The notes under the pieces are model-generated. The model ran no database searches and was not told the DNA's origin. It worked only from the letters and a program-made list of their open reading frames with translations. 64,000 nt of DNA from Phoronis australis (taxonomy: Eukaryota > Phoronida > Phoronidae), in assembly GCA_002633005.1 (NCBI GenBank), contig NMRA01000309.1, positions 186,001 to 250,000 on the forward strand, written 5' to 3'. The position numbers were made by a program, and so were the translations under genes. Shown here piece after piece: positions 22,885-33,702 of the stretch. Position 1 is the stretch's first letter. The number at the start of each line of letters is the position of its first letter.

Positions 22885-24247
22885 AAGTCATGCACGCACC
22901 AGTTTCGCAGTGGAACCAAGACTTTCGCACAGAACAGTGGCACTGGCCAGTGATGGTTCTCTATTTTTGTCTGTCAATGGAACATTCCGTCATTCCAATT
23001 GTTTTGAAATTTGAGGTGATTTGGGGAGGTAGAAATAATCAAACAACCACAGATTAAATTGATCCTTTCCACTCAAATGCTCGTCGATTTTACTTATTAG
23101 GTTTTATTGTGACATTTTAAATGAGGGTGACCACTTCAGTTAAAACACTGCTTTACGAGAGGGACCTCACGAATAAAGCAGCAAATACATTAAATTACAT
23201 ACAGTACAATATACTACAAGACAGTTGTTGAAATTGAAATGTAATAATAATATACAATCAAATAAATGCGAAAAAATAAAAAGCAATTAGTAATTCACGT
23301 GGATGGATGACAATAACTTCATCTGATAAGAGGCAAGAAGACAAGCCATATTAAAGTGGAGTAAACCGGTGTTCCGTCGGAGAAACTATTTTGATTCAGA
23401 CCACCTACCACTATAAAAGTGGTCTTAACGTGTTCCTTGTTCAGATGAAAAGTCATTTTTGAACTTCCAAAGAACTGGCGTTTTTGTTATTGCTCAGAGA
23501 ATAGAATGACACGTTATGACATTTCAGCTGGTAAAGTCTTGTTTCAAGCAATAATGCCAGTTCTTGCCACGCCGAGAATCCATTTTGACTAAACAGGAGT
23601 TTGAGACCAATTTAACTAAGATAAGGGGTGTAAGTCAAATGTAGTTTTTGTGAAGGAAGGCGGGCCTTTGGATGGTAAAAAATAGTGCCACTATTTACAT
23701 AAATCAGTCATGATGCAGCACCTTAAAATAAGACTCGAACAGTTGGAAGAAGGTTTAATGATAGTTAGGGATACTTTTATGGAATTGTATTATTTAACAT
23801 TTGGAGTACTGGCATAAACAGATGACCAATTACCGGTCTTAGTTTTTAACTTTATTAATGCGACAGTACCTGCAACAGCGAGTTGAGTGGAATACGTATA
23901 CGTGTTGGTCAGTGTTGAGATGTTGGAGCAAAATAATTCTCACATTTAAATATTTAGCAAGCCGAGAGATATTCATCTGAATCATTATCGCCCGGGTTAT
24001 GCTACGAGCTATGTTGCAGGGTAAAACAAGGTGTAGGTAGTTAGATAAACATTCGTCATTTCATTTCAAACCTTTATTGAAAGAATGATGGAGACCTGGA
24101 AAGACATGCTTACTGGGGGGCTATTCGACGCGGTGTCGCTGCCGAACTAGTGGTGATTGAATTGCGCATGCGTCGCTGTCTGCATGTAAACAGCTGGTAA
24201 AAAGACGAATTATTATCAAAATACGTCGTCGCGCTTAGCCTTATTAT
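22885..24247. other. Transporter 3' UTR and intergenic DNA
   Basis: An AATAAA at 23172-23177 could end the transporter transcript. Another lies near 23270. Nothing else was recognised. Confidence 0.4.
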
Positions 24248-24411
24248 TGCTATTTTCCTGGATGCAAATCTTCGACAGGTGGTCGCAAATTCCCAAAAGG
24301 CCTAAGGTTACTACTGGCGTGGAGAATTGCGGTCAAAAGGGTCCACCAAGTGACAAAAAGTGTGTGGATGCCGAAGCCTCACGCCCAGTGTGTGTGTGCT
24401 CTATGCATTTC
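24248..24411 (+). pseudogene. THAP zinc-finger domain relic
   Basis: The frame reads CYFPGCKSSTGGRKFPKG, then LLLAWRIAVKR, matching the first Cys pair, the FP and the Trp/Arg core of the THAP DNA-binding domain (C2CH zinc finger). The closing motif appears only one frame over, as VCSMHF-like VCVCSMHFH, immediately after a GTGTGTGTGT run. A slip in that run explains the break. There is no in-frame ATG, so this is an internal exon or, more likely, a transposase or host-gene fragment. Confidence 0.5.
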
Positions 24412-26409
24412 CATTGAGACTACATAATCATGTTACTTGGTAAGTTTTTAGCAATTAAGTTTCTATCGACATCGCTCAGTGATGTTATCCCCACCAGTTA
24501 CCCCACTGAATAACGGGGTTTATTCAGTGGGACTAAGTGCTTCTCTTCAGAAACTCTACCTGGACCCGGATGGTAGGCTAGCCGCACGTATCCACATATT
24601 GTCCTGGGTGGGAGTGCTCCCAATATAAGAGGCGTAAGGGACGTGCCGCTCAGAAGTCAATGGTCACTTTTTCGCAGCAGTTACTTAACAAAACTATACC
24701 ACGTCAAATAAAATTCTCTAGATGAGTGAGTTTTCTTATTTTATAGCGGACCCCACCCCCAGGACTACCAGATTACTAGTTACCGAATTAACATGAATGA
24801 CCTATTCAGTAAATTCGTATCATTGCGTTGGAATAAATATTGACACCTAGAATGAATTTTATTTGTTGAGATCAGAAACACATTTTAGGTGTCATGTAAA
24901 TACACATTCTTTAATCACTTTTAGCCTGTTTCACATATTTTAATTCAGATCTTAAATAAGGTTTGGGTACAAAGATTATTAGTTTCTACATATAAACATG
25001 AAGATGGAATGTCAAGTATGTTCTGTCTTATAAATGTAGTTTTATCTTGTGTTTTCTTTTATAATTGCGGATATTTTTCTGTTACAGGTGAGAGAAAACG
25101 ACTGAAACTAGCCGACTTACTGTCTACTTTACCTTTCGACAAAGTGAAAAGCAGTCCTTCAGCAATAACCTGAGGGAATTGAACCTCTCAATTCAGAAAG
25201 TCAGCCCTTGATATCACTGATTATGGACTCTTTTACGTTGGGAAAATTACAGTTGTTTTTAACAAACAATGTTTTTCCGCTGTATATATGTGGTTGCTCA
25301 GTTTGCAATTTTGTTATTAAATACACTGATTATTCTCGAATCTTGTGCACAGCAGATTCTTATCTACTTAGCTACGATTGAAAACATAATTTACTTGCAT
25401 GTGGAACTTGTGTCATAGATAAGTTAACACAAAACTTAAAACTGTTCAAAGGCCTTCTTAGGAAAGCTCTAAAAATGGTTCCCCATAAACAAATCAAATG
25501 CAATCAAAAGGAATACTTCGTTTTGATCGGCAGACATTTCTATAGTTCAACAGGAAAATGACAATTCTCAAGCGTAATCGGTAATCACTTCAGCTTTATA
25601 AAGAAACAGCACAACTGCACAGTATGGAGCTTTAAATCTGAAGAAATATTGTGGTTTGGATAATTAGTGACAAACTTGCCTGTTGATGAAAAATTTATTC
25701 GATCATCAAAGTGTAACATTAACGGGCTTTTTAATGACAATAAGACGATCAATACAGTTCTTGAATGTCATTTCCGCACAATGCGTACCAAGTTTTTACC
25801 ATTAGTATAAAGCCTTCCTTCTGAAAGGAAAAGCTAATGTCACTCAGTGAGAAAGGACAGGTATTTATACCAGATGCTTTTGGTTTTCATTTCACTGGGA
25901 TCGAGTTTCAATGGCCTATAGAAGCGCTTGTAAAAAAGCTCCAGTTTTGGCACGTGGCTTTCCTTCATGTAACCTCATTCAGCCTCAATAACATCGACAA
26001 TTAAATCCTTGAAGGCAAACATCACATCATATCACTTGACTCGCTTTGTGCCCAAAATCTGACCCTGAACTAGACCAGAGTGTTACTAGGTCTTCTTTAG
26101 CTTCAGTCCCTCATGTTTCTTCCAGGAAAGGAAATAAGCCATTGTTGTCCACACATGACTCATTGCCTATGAAAGGGCATCCTCACCAATGAGGCTGGCT
26201 GGTGTAGCAGTCAGATTTAGTTCCTCTTCACACACAAACAATCCACTGGCACATTTGCTTATGGTAATTTAGTACTGAGATTCACATTTCTCCAGGGACA
26301 CTGGCTTGTACATTGTGCCATGCAGCACTGCTGGTGTGGATGACATGCTGTGGGAAGAGAACGGAGTAACAAAGCTTGTCTGTGTTGCAGCTTGAAGTGG
26401 CCTTAAAAA
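24412..26409. other. Intergenic with a 12 bp hairpin and decayed coding-like DNA
   Basis: A perfect inverted repeat CCCACTGAATAA / TTATTCAGTGGG with a 6 bp loop lies at 24502-24531. A splice-like TTACAG followed by an open stretch (25089-25172) might be a companion exon of the THAP relic. The minus strand of about 25850-26300 gives several short protein-like frames separated by stops, perhaps an old transposase; the family is not recognised. Confidence 0.35.
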
Positions 26410-26412
26410 TGT

Positions 26413-26575
26413 CACTGCAGTGGCGGATTTAGAGGGGGCCAAGGGGGCCATGGCCCCCCTAAAATTCTCCCAGATTACATTGGCGGTTCGAGGGTGCGAA
26501 TGTCTGACGGGCAAAATTCTGGCTAATACTCTGACCTGCCCCCCAACTCAAAATCTTGGATCCGTCCCTGCACTG
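26413..26575. mobile_element. hAT-like MITE, family 2, copy 1, 5 bp TSD
   Basis: A 153 bp element begins CAGTGGCGGATTTAGAG and ends as the inverse of CAGGGACGGATCCAAG. Direct CACTG copies abut both ends. The right half is closely similar to the right half of the element at 46221-46460 (CCAACTCAAAATC.TGGAT). It is non-autonomous. Confidence 0.7.
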
Positions 26576-28045
26576 AACCTGAAACAAATGTTGAAACATG
26601 AATAATTAAGTACGTCAGGTTGGATCAAAAACATTGCCCTTGTTTTACAAAAATATGATATGGTAACTGCTTTACAATCTCCCACAAAATTAAATATTAC
26701 TATTTCCAGAAAGCAAGGGTGTATATTATTTAATGAGTATTGATTTATATAGAACTACGTCTATATTTTTCATTCCTAGCCATAACAATTCTTTAAACGC
26801 ATCACTTGTCTGCAAAATATGCAAGTTATTTGAGACAACTTCAAACCTTTATTACCATTTTCAAGCCTTTTCCATGGTAGGAAGCTAGCTGCAGAGACAC
26901 CTAGTGGTTGTAGTACGAACTATGATATAATTCTCTAGTAGTTGAAAAATGCCGTTTATTTCGGCGTGCTATGTACAAGACCATCAATAAAAACACAGAC
27001 GCTGTTAAATGGCCATAATGAAAAAACACGTAAACAAAATAGAGTCCTGAATATAATGGCACAAATTACAATATAAGTGAACTTATGAAAAGAAGCACTA
27101 ACATGACAATTTAGAATGAGTAACGGTGTGGTAGGAAGAATGCTTAAAGAGCCTAACAAATAAAAAGAATGACAAACATATAAATAGAAAAATAAACCCA
27201 TGGCAAAGAGATAATAAGAAAAACAACCCGGGATGGGGGAGTTTATTTGGCAAAATACATCCTGAGTAGAGTGGGTCAGCTGACTAAGGACACTATCTTT
27301 ACAAAGGAATGAAACTGACCGATGAGGTAAGGAGTAAGATAGGTGTATTAATACGAAAGTAGTACAGGCTTGTAAACAGAAAATGAGGTTTCGTGAAATA
27401 ATGCCTATACATACAGATTATTACATGGCGAGGGGCGTTAGCCCCGAGGGTGATAATTCTCCAAAATCCATTCGGGCTCTAGATAAAGGGAGATAACGAC
27501 TGAGAACCACATACTAAACGAGAAACATTGCAATGAATCGATCTACCTTTCTCAACTCGCCTCGGCTTTGTAACTACTTTCTATGTCAGAGGCCCGGGGT
27601 CGGAGGTCGTGACCTTTTAAGAAAAGCCGAGCTATTTTTTTCAAATAATGCTTATACTCAAAACCAATTGAAAATTTAAACAAAATAGAGATGAAGTGAA
27701 TCTATAAATTAAGGTTTAGCAACTATTATAGCTTACTACACATTTTATCACGCCAAGCTTCGACCGGCAAAATATCGTCTGCTAAAGTAGGTTACCACTA
27801 GTAACTGACTATAATGCTAAAGTCAAAGGATCCCGACGATACGATACGCGCATTCAAATTGGAGACCGGTGATTTACAAGTGAGATAACACCAGAAAATA
27901 TTTCACTGAATTAATATATATTTTTTATGGAAATTATGCGTCTTATTTTTCATAGCGTATAAATGTCGGTGCAATGCTCTTTGCTGAACATGCGATTGTT
28001 GCGAGTGCTGATTTAATTATTCTATTTTCACGTTCGATGACGTCA
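26576..28045. other. Intergenic, nothing recognised
   Basis: No supported gene. A paired GAGATAAC motif flanks the next tRNA-like sequence at a distance (27881 and 28147), but the full element is unclear. Confidence 0.35.
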
Positions 28046-28130
28046 GCCGCTGAATGGTGTAGTGGTAAAGTCGGCAACTCGAAACTCTTGAGGCCCGGGT
28101 TCGAATCCGGTCTCGGTTTCCCGCCAAATT
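28046..28130 (+). repeat. tRNA-like (SINE head) sequence
   Basis: The A-box-like TGGTGTAGTGGTAAAG and a consensus B box GGGTTCGAATCC lie at tRNA spacing, and the T stem pairs well. The anticodon arm is poor and no flanking duplication was found, so a SINE fragment is more likely than a working tRNA gene. Confidence 0.55.
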
Positions 28131-28235
28131 GTTATCTCACTAGTGAGATAACTTTATGGGTTATTACGCGGTGCCATTCGAGGCTAACATTGTGGTATAA
28201 ATACATTTAACAAATTTAATTTTACTTATCTGAAT

Positions 28236-28932
28236 CTAAGCTGCAGAGTAAAACAAGTTAGTGATATGTGGTCGGAAACTACCGTTTATTAAGATGTACT
28301 TTGTACAAATGTCAATAGAAACAAAGACTCTGGAAGATGGATATAAGAAAAAACGCCATGTAGACAGCAACTGAAGCGGGGCTGTGCTTAAAATTAAGAA
28401 TAGTGACGACAATGGCGTCGACAGATTGAGAGAAGGCGATATCCTTGACCTGGATGATGTGAACGGAGGAAGTAGTGGCGGTGAACTTGCCAATTTAAAG
28501 CAAAGCGTGGAAAGCTAGGAGTAACATGGAACGTTCATGGACTGAATCTGTGAAAAAGTCAGTTGCTCTAGGACAGTCGTCATAGAGACGATGCATGACG
28601 TCAAACGTGATTGGCATGTGATTATCTACAGAGACCCGAAGATTTTAGGTACCTTTGAGTAGTTTTCAACGAAGAAAAAACAGTAGGGTCAGGCAAGTTG
28701 TCCAGCTGATGGAAAATTGATAGCCGAGACATAGGAATCGAAAACAGGGGGCGCTGAGGCAAGATTTAAAAGGATGTGCGATGAACTTTCCACTGGCTAA
28801 GTGTTTGATGGATATAGAAGGAGGCGAATAGTGGAGGCGCGAAAAGCGCTGGCAATGTATATAATTTTGAAGGATATGAGAGTACGGTTGTAGGGTGGAA
28901 GGAGCCAGTGACGCCTTGAGAACACAGGTCAC
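28236..28932 (-). pseudogene. Tyrosine recombinase relic (DIRS-like)
   Basis: The minus strand begins with SLAPSTLQPYSHILQNYI, matching the start of the core-binding domain of DIRS/Ngaro-type tyrosine recombinases. Later short frames (VKDIAFSQSVDAIVV...NFKHSPASVAVY) resemble the catalytic-domain strand pattern. Frames are broken by several shifts and stops, and the catalytic Arg/His/Tyr set is not visible. It lies downstream of the RT/RNase H remains on the same strand, the gene order expected of this retroelement group. Confidence 0.5.
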
Positions 28933-29179
28933 ACCTCGAGGAAGTTGGGTAGTAACGACGTCTGAGCCAACAGCAATGGGAAAAAGGCTACCCGAAAATT
29001 AAATCGAGAAAATGAGCCAACGAGTCAGGGATGTGTTTATCACGGAAATGAATGTAAAGTGAAGGAGGCGAAGAGGACTACGCGAAGAATTAGGGACACA
29101 ATGACACGGTCCCTCGGAGAGATTTTTTGACGAGTTTTGTCGCACAGCAAGAGAATGTTGAGATTGGTGAGTTTATGGT

Positions 29180-29600
29180 ACCAGCGTTAAAGTACGATGA
29201 CGATTGGGAGAAGTTTCTTGAACGTGATATGATGGTGCAGAAGGTGATCTGGCTAAAAGTGGGCAAAGCAGGAAGTTCTCACGGTTGCGGCAAAGTCCCC
29301 GTTGGTGTCTGTAACGTGGGAATACAGCTTGACAGACTCCAGAGACGTCCGTTCGTCAAACAGAAGTATAAGTGTGTCAGCTTTGATGTCTGGTTGGGCT
29401 TTCTTGTTGAGGATGACGAAGTGGTTTGGTTTGGAAATCTCGATTGTTAAGCTGATGATACGCCGAAGGAACTCACAGCCAGGGACAATAAACGAAGTTG
29501 AGCAGTCCGATCAACAATTGAATGTCTCGCAGGGAGACCTTTCTGTGGTTCTGGAAATCGCGAAGAAGTCCCCGGCGTATCCTTGTCTACTTTTTCTTGT
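29180..29600 (-). pseudogene. RT/RNase H connection relic (DIRS-like)
   Basis: On the minus strand, KVSLRDIQLLIGLLNF is followed, after one frameshift, by LRRIISLTIEISKPNHFVIL and KKAQPDIKAD. These match the conserved order L-QxLIGLLNF ... RRLIxLT ... KPHHxIxLN ... DL in the segment between reverse transcriptase and RNase H of DIRS-type and related elements. The stops make it inactive. Confidence 0.55.
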
Positions 29601-29769
29601 GGGAGCGGATTAGTCGTAGTTGTTGAATGAAGGTGGATGCCGGAGATGGTGATTGCTGTGGAGAGGTCAACTGTCTTGTAGTGGTTGTTGGGTATGCCAA
29701 GTGGTGCCCGCCTCGGCCTATACCCATGTATACTTGGTCGTCTCGTCCAGAATGGTGTTCACGTATTGC

Positions 29770-30165
29770 TCCTATTGATGAACCTTCTGACCGGTGTACT
29801 CAGATGTCGGTGCAAACGAAGAAAGACAGATCTCTGCATTTGTCTTGATCCCCGGCCTCTCAACAAGGCACTCATGACGGGAGACTTTCCAAATTCCAGG
29901 CATTATGGATGACATACTGCCTCCATTGGCACAGGCAAACGCACTCTCAAAGCTTGACCTCAAGTCTGGTTACTGGTGTTGTACATTCGATGATAGTCCT
30001 AGCAAACTTACGACCTCGATCGTCACTACTTCGGTCGGTGTGCATGGAAGCGTTTGCCCTTTGGTGTGGTATGAACTTCCGCCGAGTTTATCCGAAAGCG
30101 AATCAGGCAATCTTCAAAGGACCTACCAGGAGTGTTCTGTGTGGCAGGTGATGTACCGTCAATAG
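29770..30165 (+). pseudogene. Ty3/gypsy reverse transcriptase relic
   Basis: EPSDRCTQMSVQTKKDRSL continues, after a frameshift, as ICLDPRPLNKALMTGDFPN, then DDILPPLAQANALSKLDLKS and SGYWCCTFDDSPSKLTTSIV. This is the ordered N-terminal half of Ty3/gypsy RT, including the LDxxSGYW block with its first catalytic Asp. The YxDD region is missing, as the copy is truncated. It faces away from the DIRS-like relic. Confidence 0.75.
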
Positions 30166-33100
30166 GCCGTGACGGTGAGAATCATGATGCCAACTCGGCT
30201 GAGGTGCCTACTACAGCGCAGCACTGACGGAACGGCGTTTGTCATTCAACTTGCCTGCCATCTGGCGACAGATATCGTAACAATTTTGTTGTTGGGGATG
30301 AACAATTCTCCAGCTACCCACCAATTTAAACCTGAATTTAACATTTCCACCATTTTTCCGACATTTCAGTCGTTTTGTGACACATAATTATAGAAATCCA
30401 GTCAAGGTTAAAATTTTTAACGAGATTTCAGTCCCCGCAAACAATTCTTGCGTCTACTGAACTCCGCCCGGGGTATCATCTTTGAACTCGAAATCTAACT
30501 GGAAATTATTTTTGACATTTTCCATTTTACTCTTTGGCGAACTCAAGATATATGTCTGTTCTTCTGTGTTCGAGTACATTGTGGTTTATGTATGTGAGTT
30601 TCTAGTCCACGTTCGCACTTGATTTCCCCTAGATTCGAGCTATCAACACCAGTACGAACTTGAGATTTCGAATAAAAACTCAAAAGTTCGAGTTCAGACT
30701 CGAACATTTAGCCTTAGTGCAAGGATGATCGAGAGCGAACTAGGATTTAGACAGTTACTCACCTAAGACATTATGTACTTGAGCATAGAATAATAGACAC
30801 TTATCTTGAGTTTGCACAAATGTAGAACAGAAAATGCCAATTTCGATTAAAAATGTTAGACCTCGGGTCCAGAACTCTTTCCTGGATGAGGCGCGTTCTA
30901 GGCAGACTGCGCAATTTCTGGGTGCGTGTTTTCCGTTTCTCACTGATAGGTGGCAGCAGTTGTTGTAGTCACAGTCTTAGAGTGAAGGATATCACTTCCT
31001 CGTATGCATTAGTACGGGTGGTTTTACAACGATTTTTATAGGTATTATAGAAAAAAATGATTAATACGACACACTGTGTTGGTTTTGTTCTAAATCTATT
31101 TAAAATTCATGTGCTCTTTATGATTAGTTCTTCCTTTGATTGCGCATGTCAGTTTACCGATCCTAAAGTGATCTTTCTTGTTTTTGTTGCACGCGTTCCT
31201 GAGAATATCTTGCGTTTTGAACATAACAACTACCAAATAGATCAAAACAGTTGTAAGACATCGCAAAGTTTAGTACAACGTTAATATTTCACATTCAGGC
31301 TTCAGATCATGGCATTATAGTGGTGTTCTTGTTACGTGATCATCAATTGTGTATTACGTCACACACAATAAGTTGTCAAACTGAGCAGGGTGTTTTTAGC
31401 TAGGAAAAAAGTGACGAACTTGAGCGAGTTTTACATCTAACACTATGTAGCATTATTGTTGGTGCGTCAATGAAAACAGCTGTGAAACAGGATACCCACA
31501 TAAAAAGTGATAAAATGTTTAGGGGGATGCTTTCGTCTTCAAACGAAATGTCATTTTAACGCTTGCAGACTCGGAAAAGCAACTATGCTAATAAACATCC
31601 ACGCATTTCCAGCAAAATTTGGTTTAGGCCTATTTGTAGGGTAATTCGTAAAATATGACTACCACCTCCAGGCAGGTGCGGACACGGCAGCTTTCTAGAG
31701 AATGATTAGATACATAATAAGTACCTTATTTAGATAGACTGACACAAATGTTAAAACTTCATTCTGCAAAATTGTATTTTGCTAACGTTTATTGCATCGT
31801 CTCTGAAAGCATGTGAACGAGAAAGCGACTGAAATTTAAGTGTTTGTGACAGCGGAATTTCTTAACGCGCTGTGACACGGTTCGTTCTATGCGGGCAGAG
31901 GAACAAGTCTTGCAGCAATTTGCGACGTTGAAAATATTGTCGATCTAAAGGTAAGCATACTTTTGGAAGTTGTGTTTGGGGAACCTTAAACGTGGTGTGC
32001 AAATTAGTGTTGGTGATTTTGGTTAATTTTTGGTAGTTCTGAACTTTCAGAAATTGCAAGAGTAATCCAGAATACGTTGGTTACTCGTTTGATATTCTGC
32101 CACAAAATTGCACTGTCATTGTTGGCTGAAATGTATGTTTTCCGCCGCCTGCTCGTTGGCCTCTCATGTAGACACGAAGCCACGGACACATGTACTAACA
32201 GTTGTTAGTTGTTAATGACAGATTGATATAACGGGAGCAGTTGAACAACAGACGAGCACACGATTAGAATCTTTGACCAAAACTTTGCAGACGATCTGTC
32301 AGCCAACTACTTTGTACATGTGGCAACAAACTCTCTTGTCTGCGAAATGTCCGAAACGTTCACAGTCTGTGACTGATAGAAAAGTTGAAAAGAAACATCG
32401 GCGCCTGCTTAATTTTAATTACGATTTGTTTGCTCAACCGTGTATTATTTGTTTTCATGACGAGCACTGCGCTGTGTGGAGCTCTTGTAACCATGGCAAC
32501 ATAAATATATTAGGTAACTTGTAGAGCCTCCAATTTATCTATATACCGCCTTCAGCGCAAGCAGATGTCCTACTGACAGATCATTTTGGTGTGAAAACAG
32601 TTAATTAGCGCAATATTAACCAGTTAGCAAGATCATGCAATAAAATCGTGTAACGACATTGACCAATGAGGTGCAGTAACCTCAAGTCAACTGTATACCG
32701 CATTCATCGATGAAGGAATCGTTGTAGCACCCGCCTCTTCATTATTATTAATATCATAGCAGTCGAGCTACGCACGGGAAAAGGTAAACTGATTTTCAGA
32801 ATTTTTCGTTCTCAAAACCAGCTTTGTCTTTAACAAAAGTCTTCAGAGCGTACAGAAAAATGTGGAGAAAATATCTCCTTCATTAAGTTTTTCTACACAA
32901 ACATATTCTCGATGTCCATCACACGAGACGTGAACTAGTTTGTAGACAAAACAGTTTTACATATGGCCGCTGAATACCAATTCAACGATCATAAATTGGA
33001 GAACATTTTGGTTTACTTGCATGTTTAATTAAGGAAGATTGTTAAAGTTACTGTATTGCATTGTTTGTAAAGGACAGTTAGTGGTGGTGTAGTTGCTATC

Positions 33101-33221
33101 TGGACTCGTTCATAAGAATGGAACTAATAAATAAAAACTGAGCTGTTCACGTAGGCCTACTGGAGAGGTTGACCGCTGTGAATTGAAATGCAATAAGAAC
33201 ACAGACATTCTAATTTCTGAG
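30166..33221. other. Intergenic, decayed repeats
   Basis: Apart from the dispersed repeat at 30537-30874, no gene or defined element was recognised. Small overlapping frames between 31862 and 32524 on both strands lack coding character. Confidence 0.35.
30537..30874. repeat. Dispersed repeat, copy 2
   Basis: Diverged relative of 17395-17692 in the same orientation, sharing ordered blocks including a GAATAATAG segment and the CTTGAGTTTGC/CTTGAGTTCGC pair. Confidence 0.55.
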
Positions 33222-33222
33222 T

Positions 33223-33281
33223 TTAAAACGAGATTTCCATTCGTTTACATTAAATGTAAATGAACATAAATCTCGTTTTAA
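33223..33281. repeat. 59 bp palindrome with TTAA ends
   Basis: TTAAAACGAGATTT and its exact complement form the outer 14 bp arms; an inner, slightly offset pair around ATTTACATT extends the hairpin to the centre. It may be a minimal foldback element. Confidence 0.6.
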
Positions 33282-33443
33282 GCTATTTGACCCGTTTTAT
33301 CAGAGGTCATACGCAAAGTCTGCGCCCAGTTGTAGTTTGGAAGGTTGTATGCATGTGATTGCGGATGCGGTACTGTTTTACGAACGAGAACAAAACGTTT
33401 CTACCAACGTGAGTTGGACTGTAGCCAGTGTTCACTCCTAGTT

Positions 33444-33702
33444 CTAAAACCATACGCGGAGTTATGGGGGGATCAGGGAGTGCAGTAATTATGACCGCTA
33501 GCGGACGGGGGGCTCAGACCCCAGATCGTGTTCCGGTTTTTTTTTTTTTTTTAGTCCACCGATAGATTTTCTGAAGAGAAGGTCCACATCCCGGCCCCCG
33601 CAACTTTCGGGACGCCTGTGCACATACACTCGCGCTTTACCCAATTTCCCGAGGCAACATGTTGGCTCCCCTTATGGTATCCTAGATCCGCCACTGCTAA
33701 AA
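33444..33702. mobile_element. hAT-like element, family 1, copy 2, 6 bp TSD
   Basis: The left end CCATACGCGGAGTTATGGG and the right end (inverse of CAGTGGCGGATCTAGGA) match those of 18343-19096. Direct CTAAAA lies on both sides. It is 247 bp with a 15 bp T run inside and is an internally deleted derivative of the same family. Confidence 0.65.

Noticed and set aside
28046-28130. Functional tRNA gene
   Set aside because: The A and B boxes are good but the anticodon and acceptor stems do not form properly.
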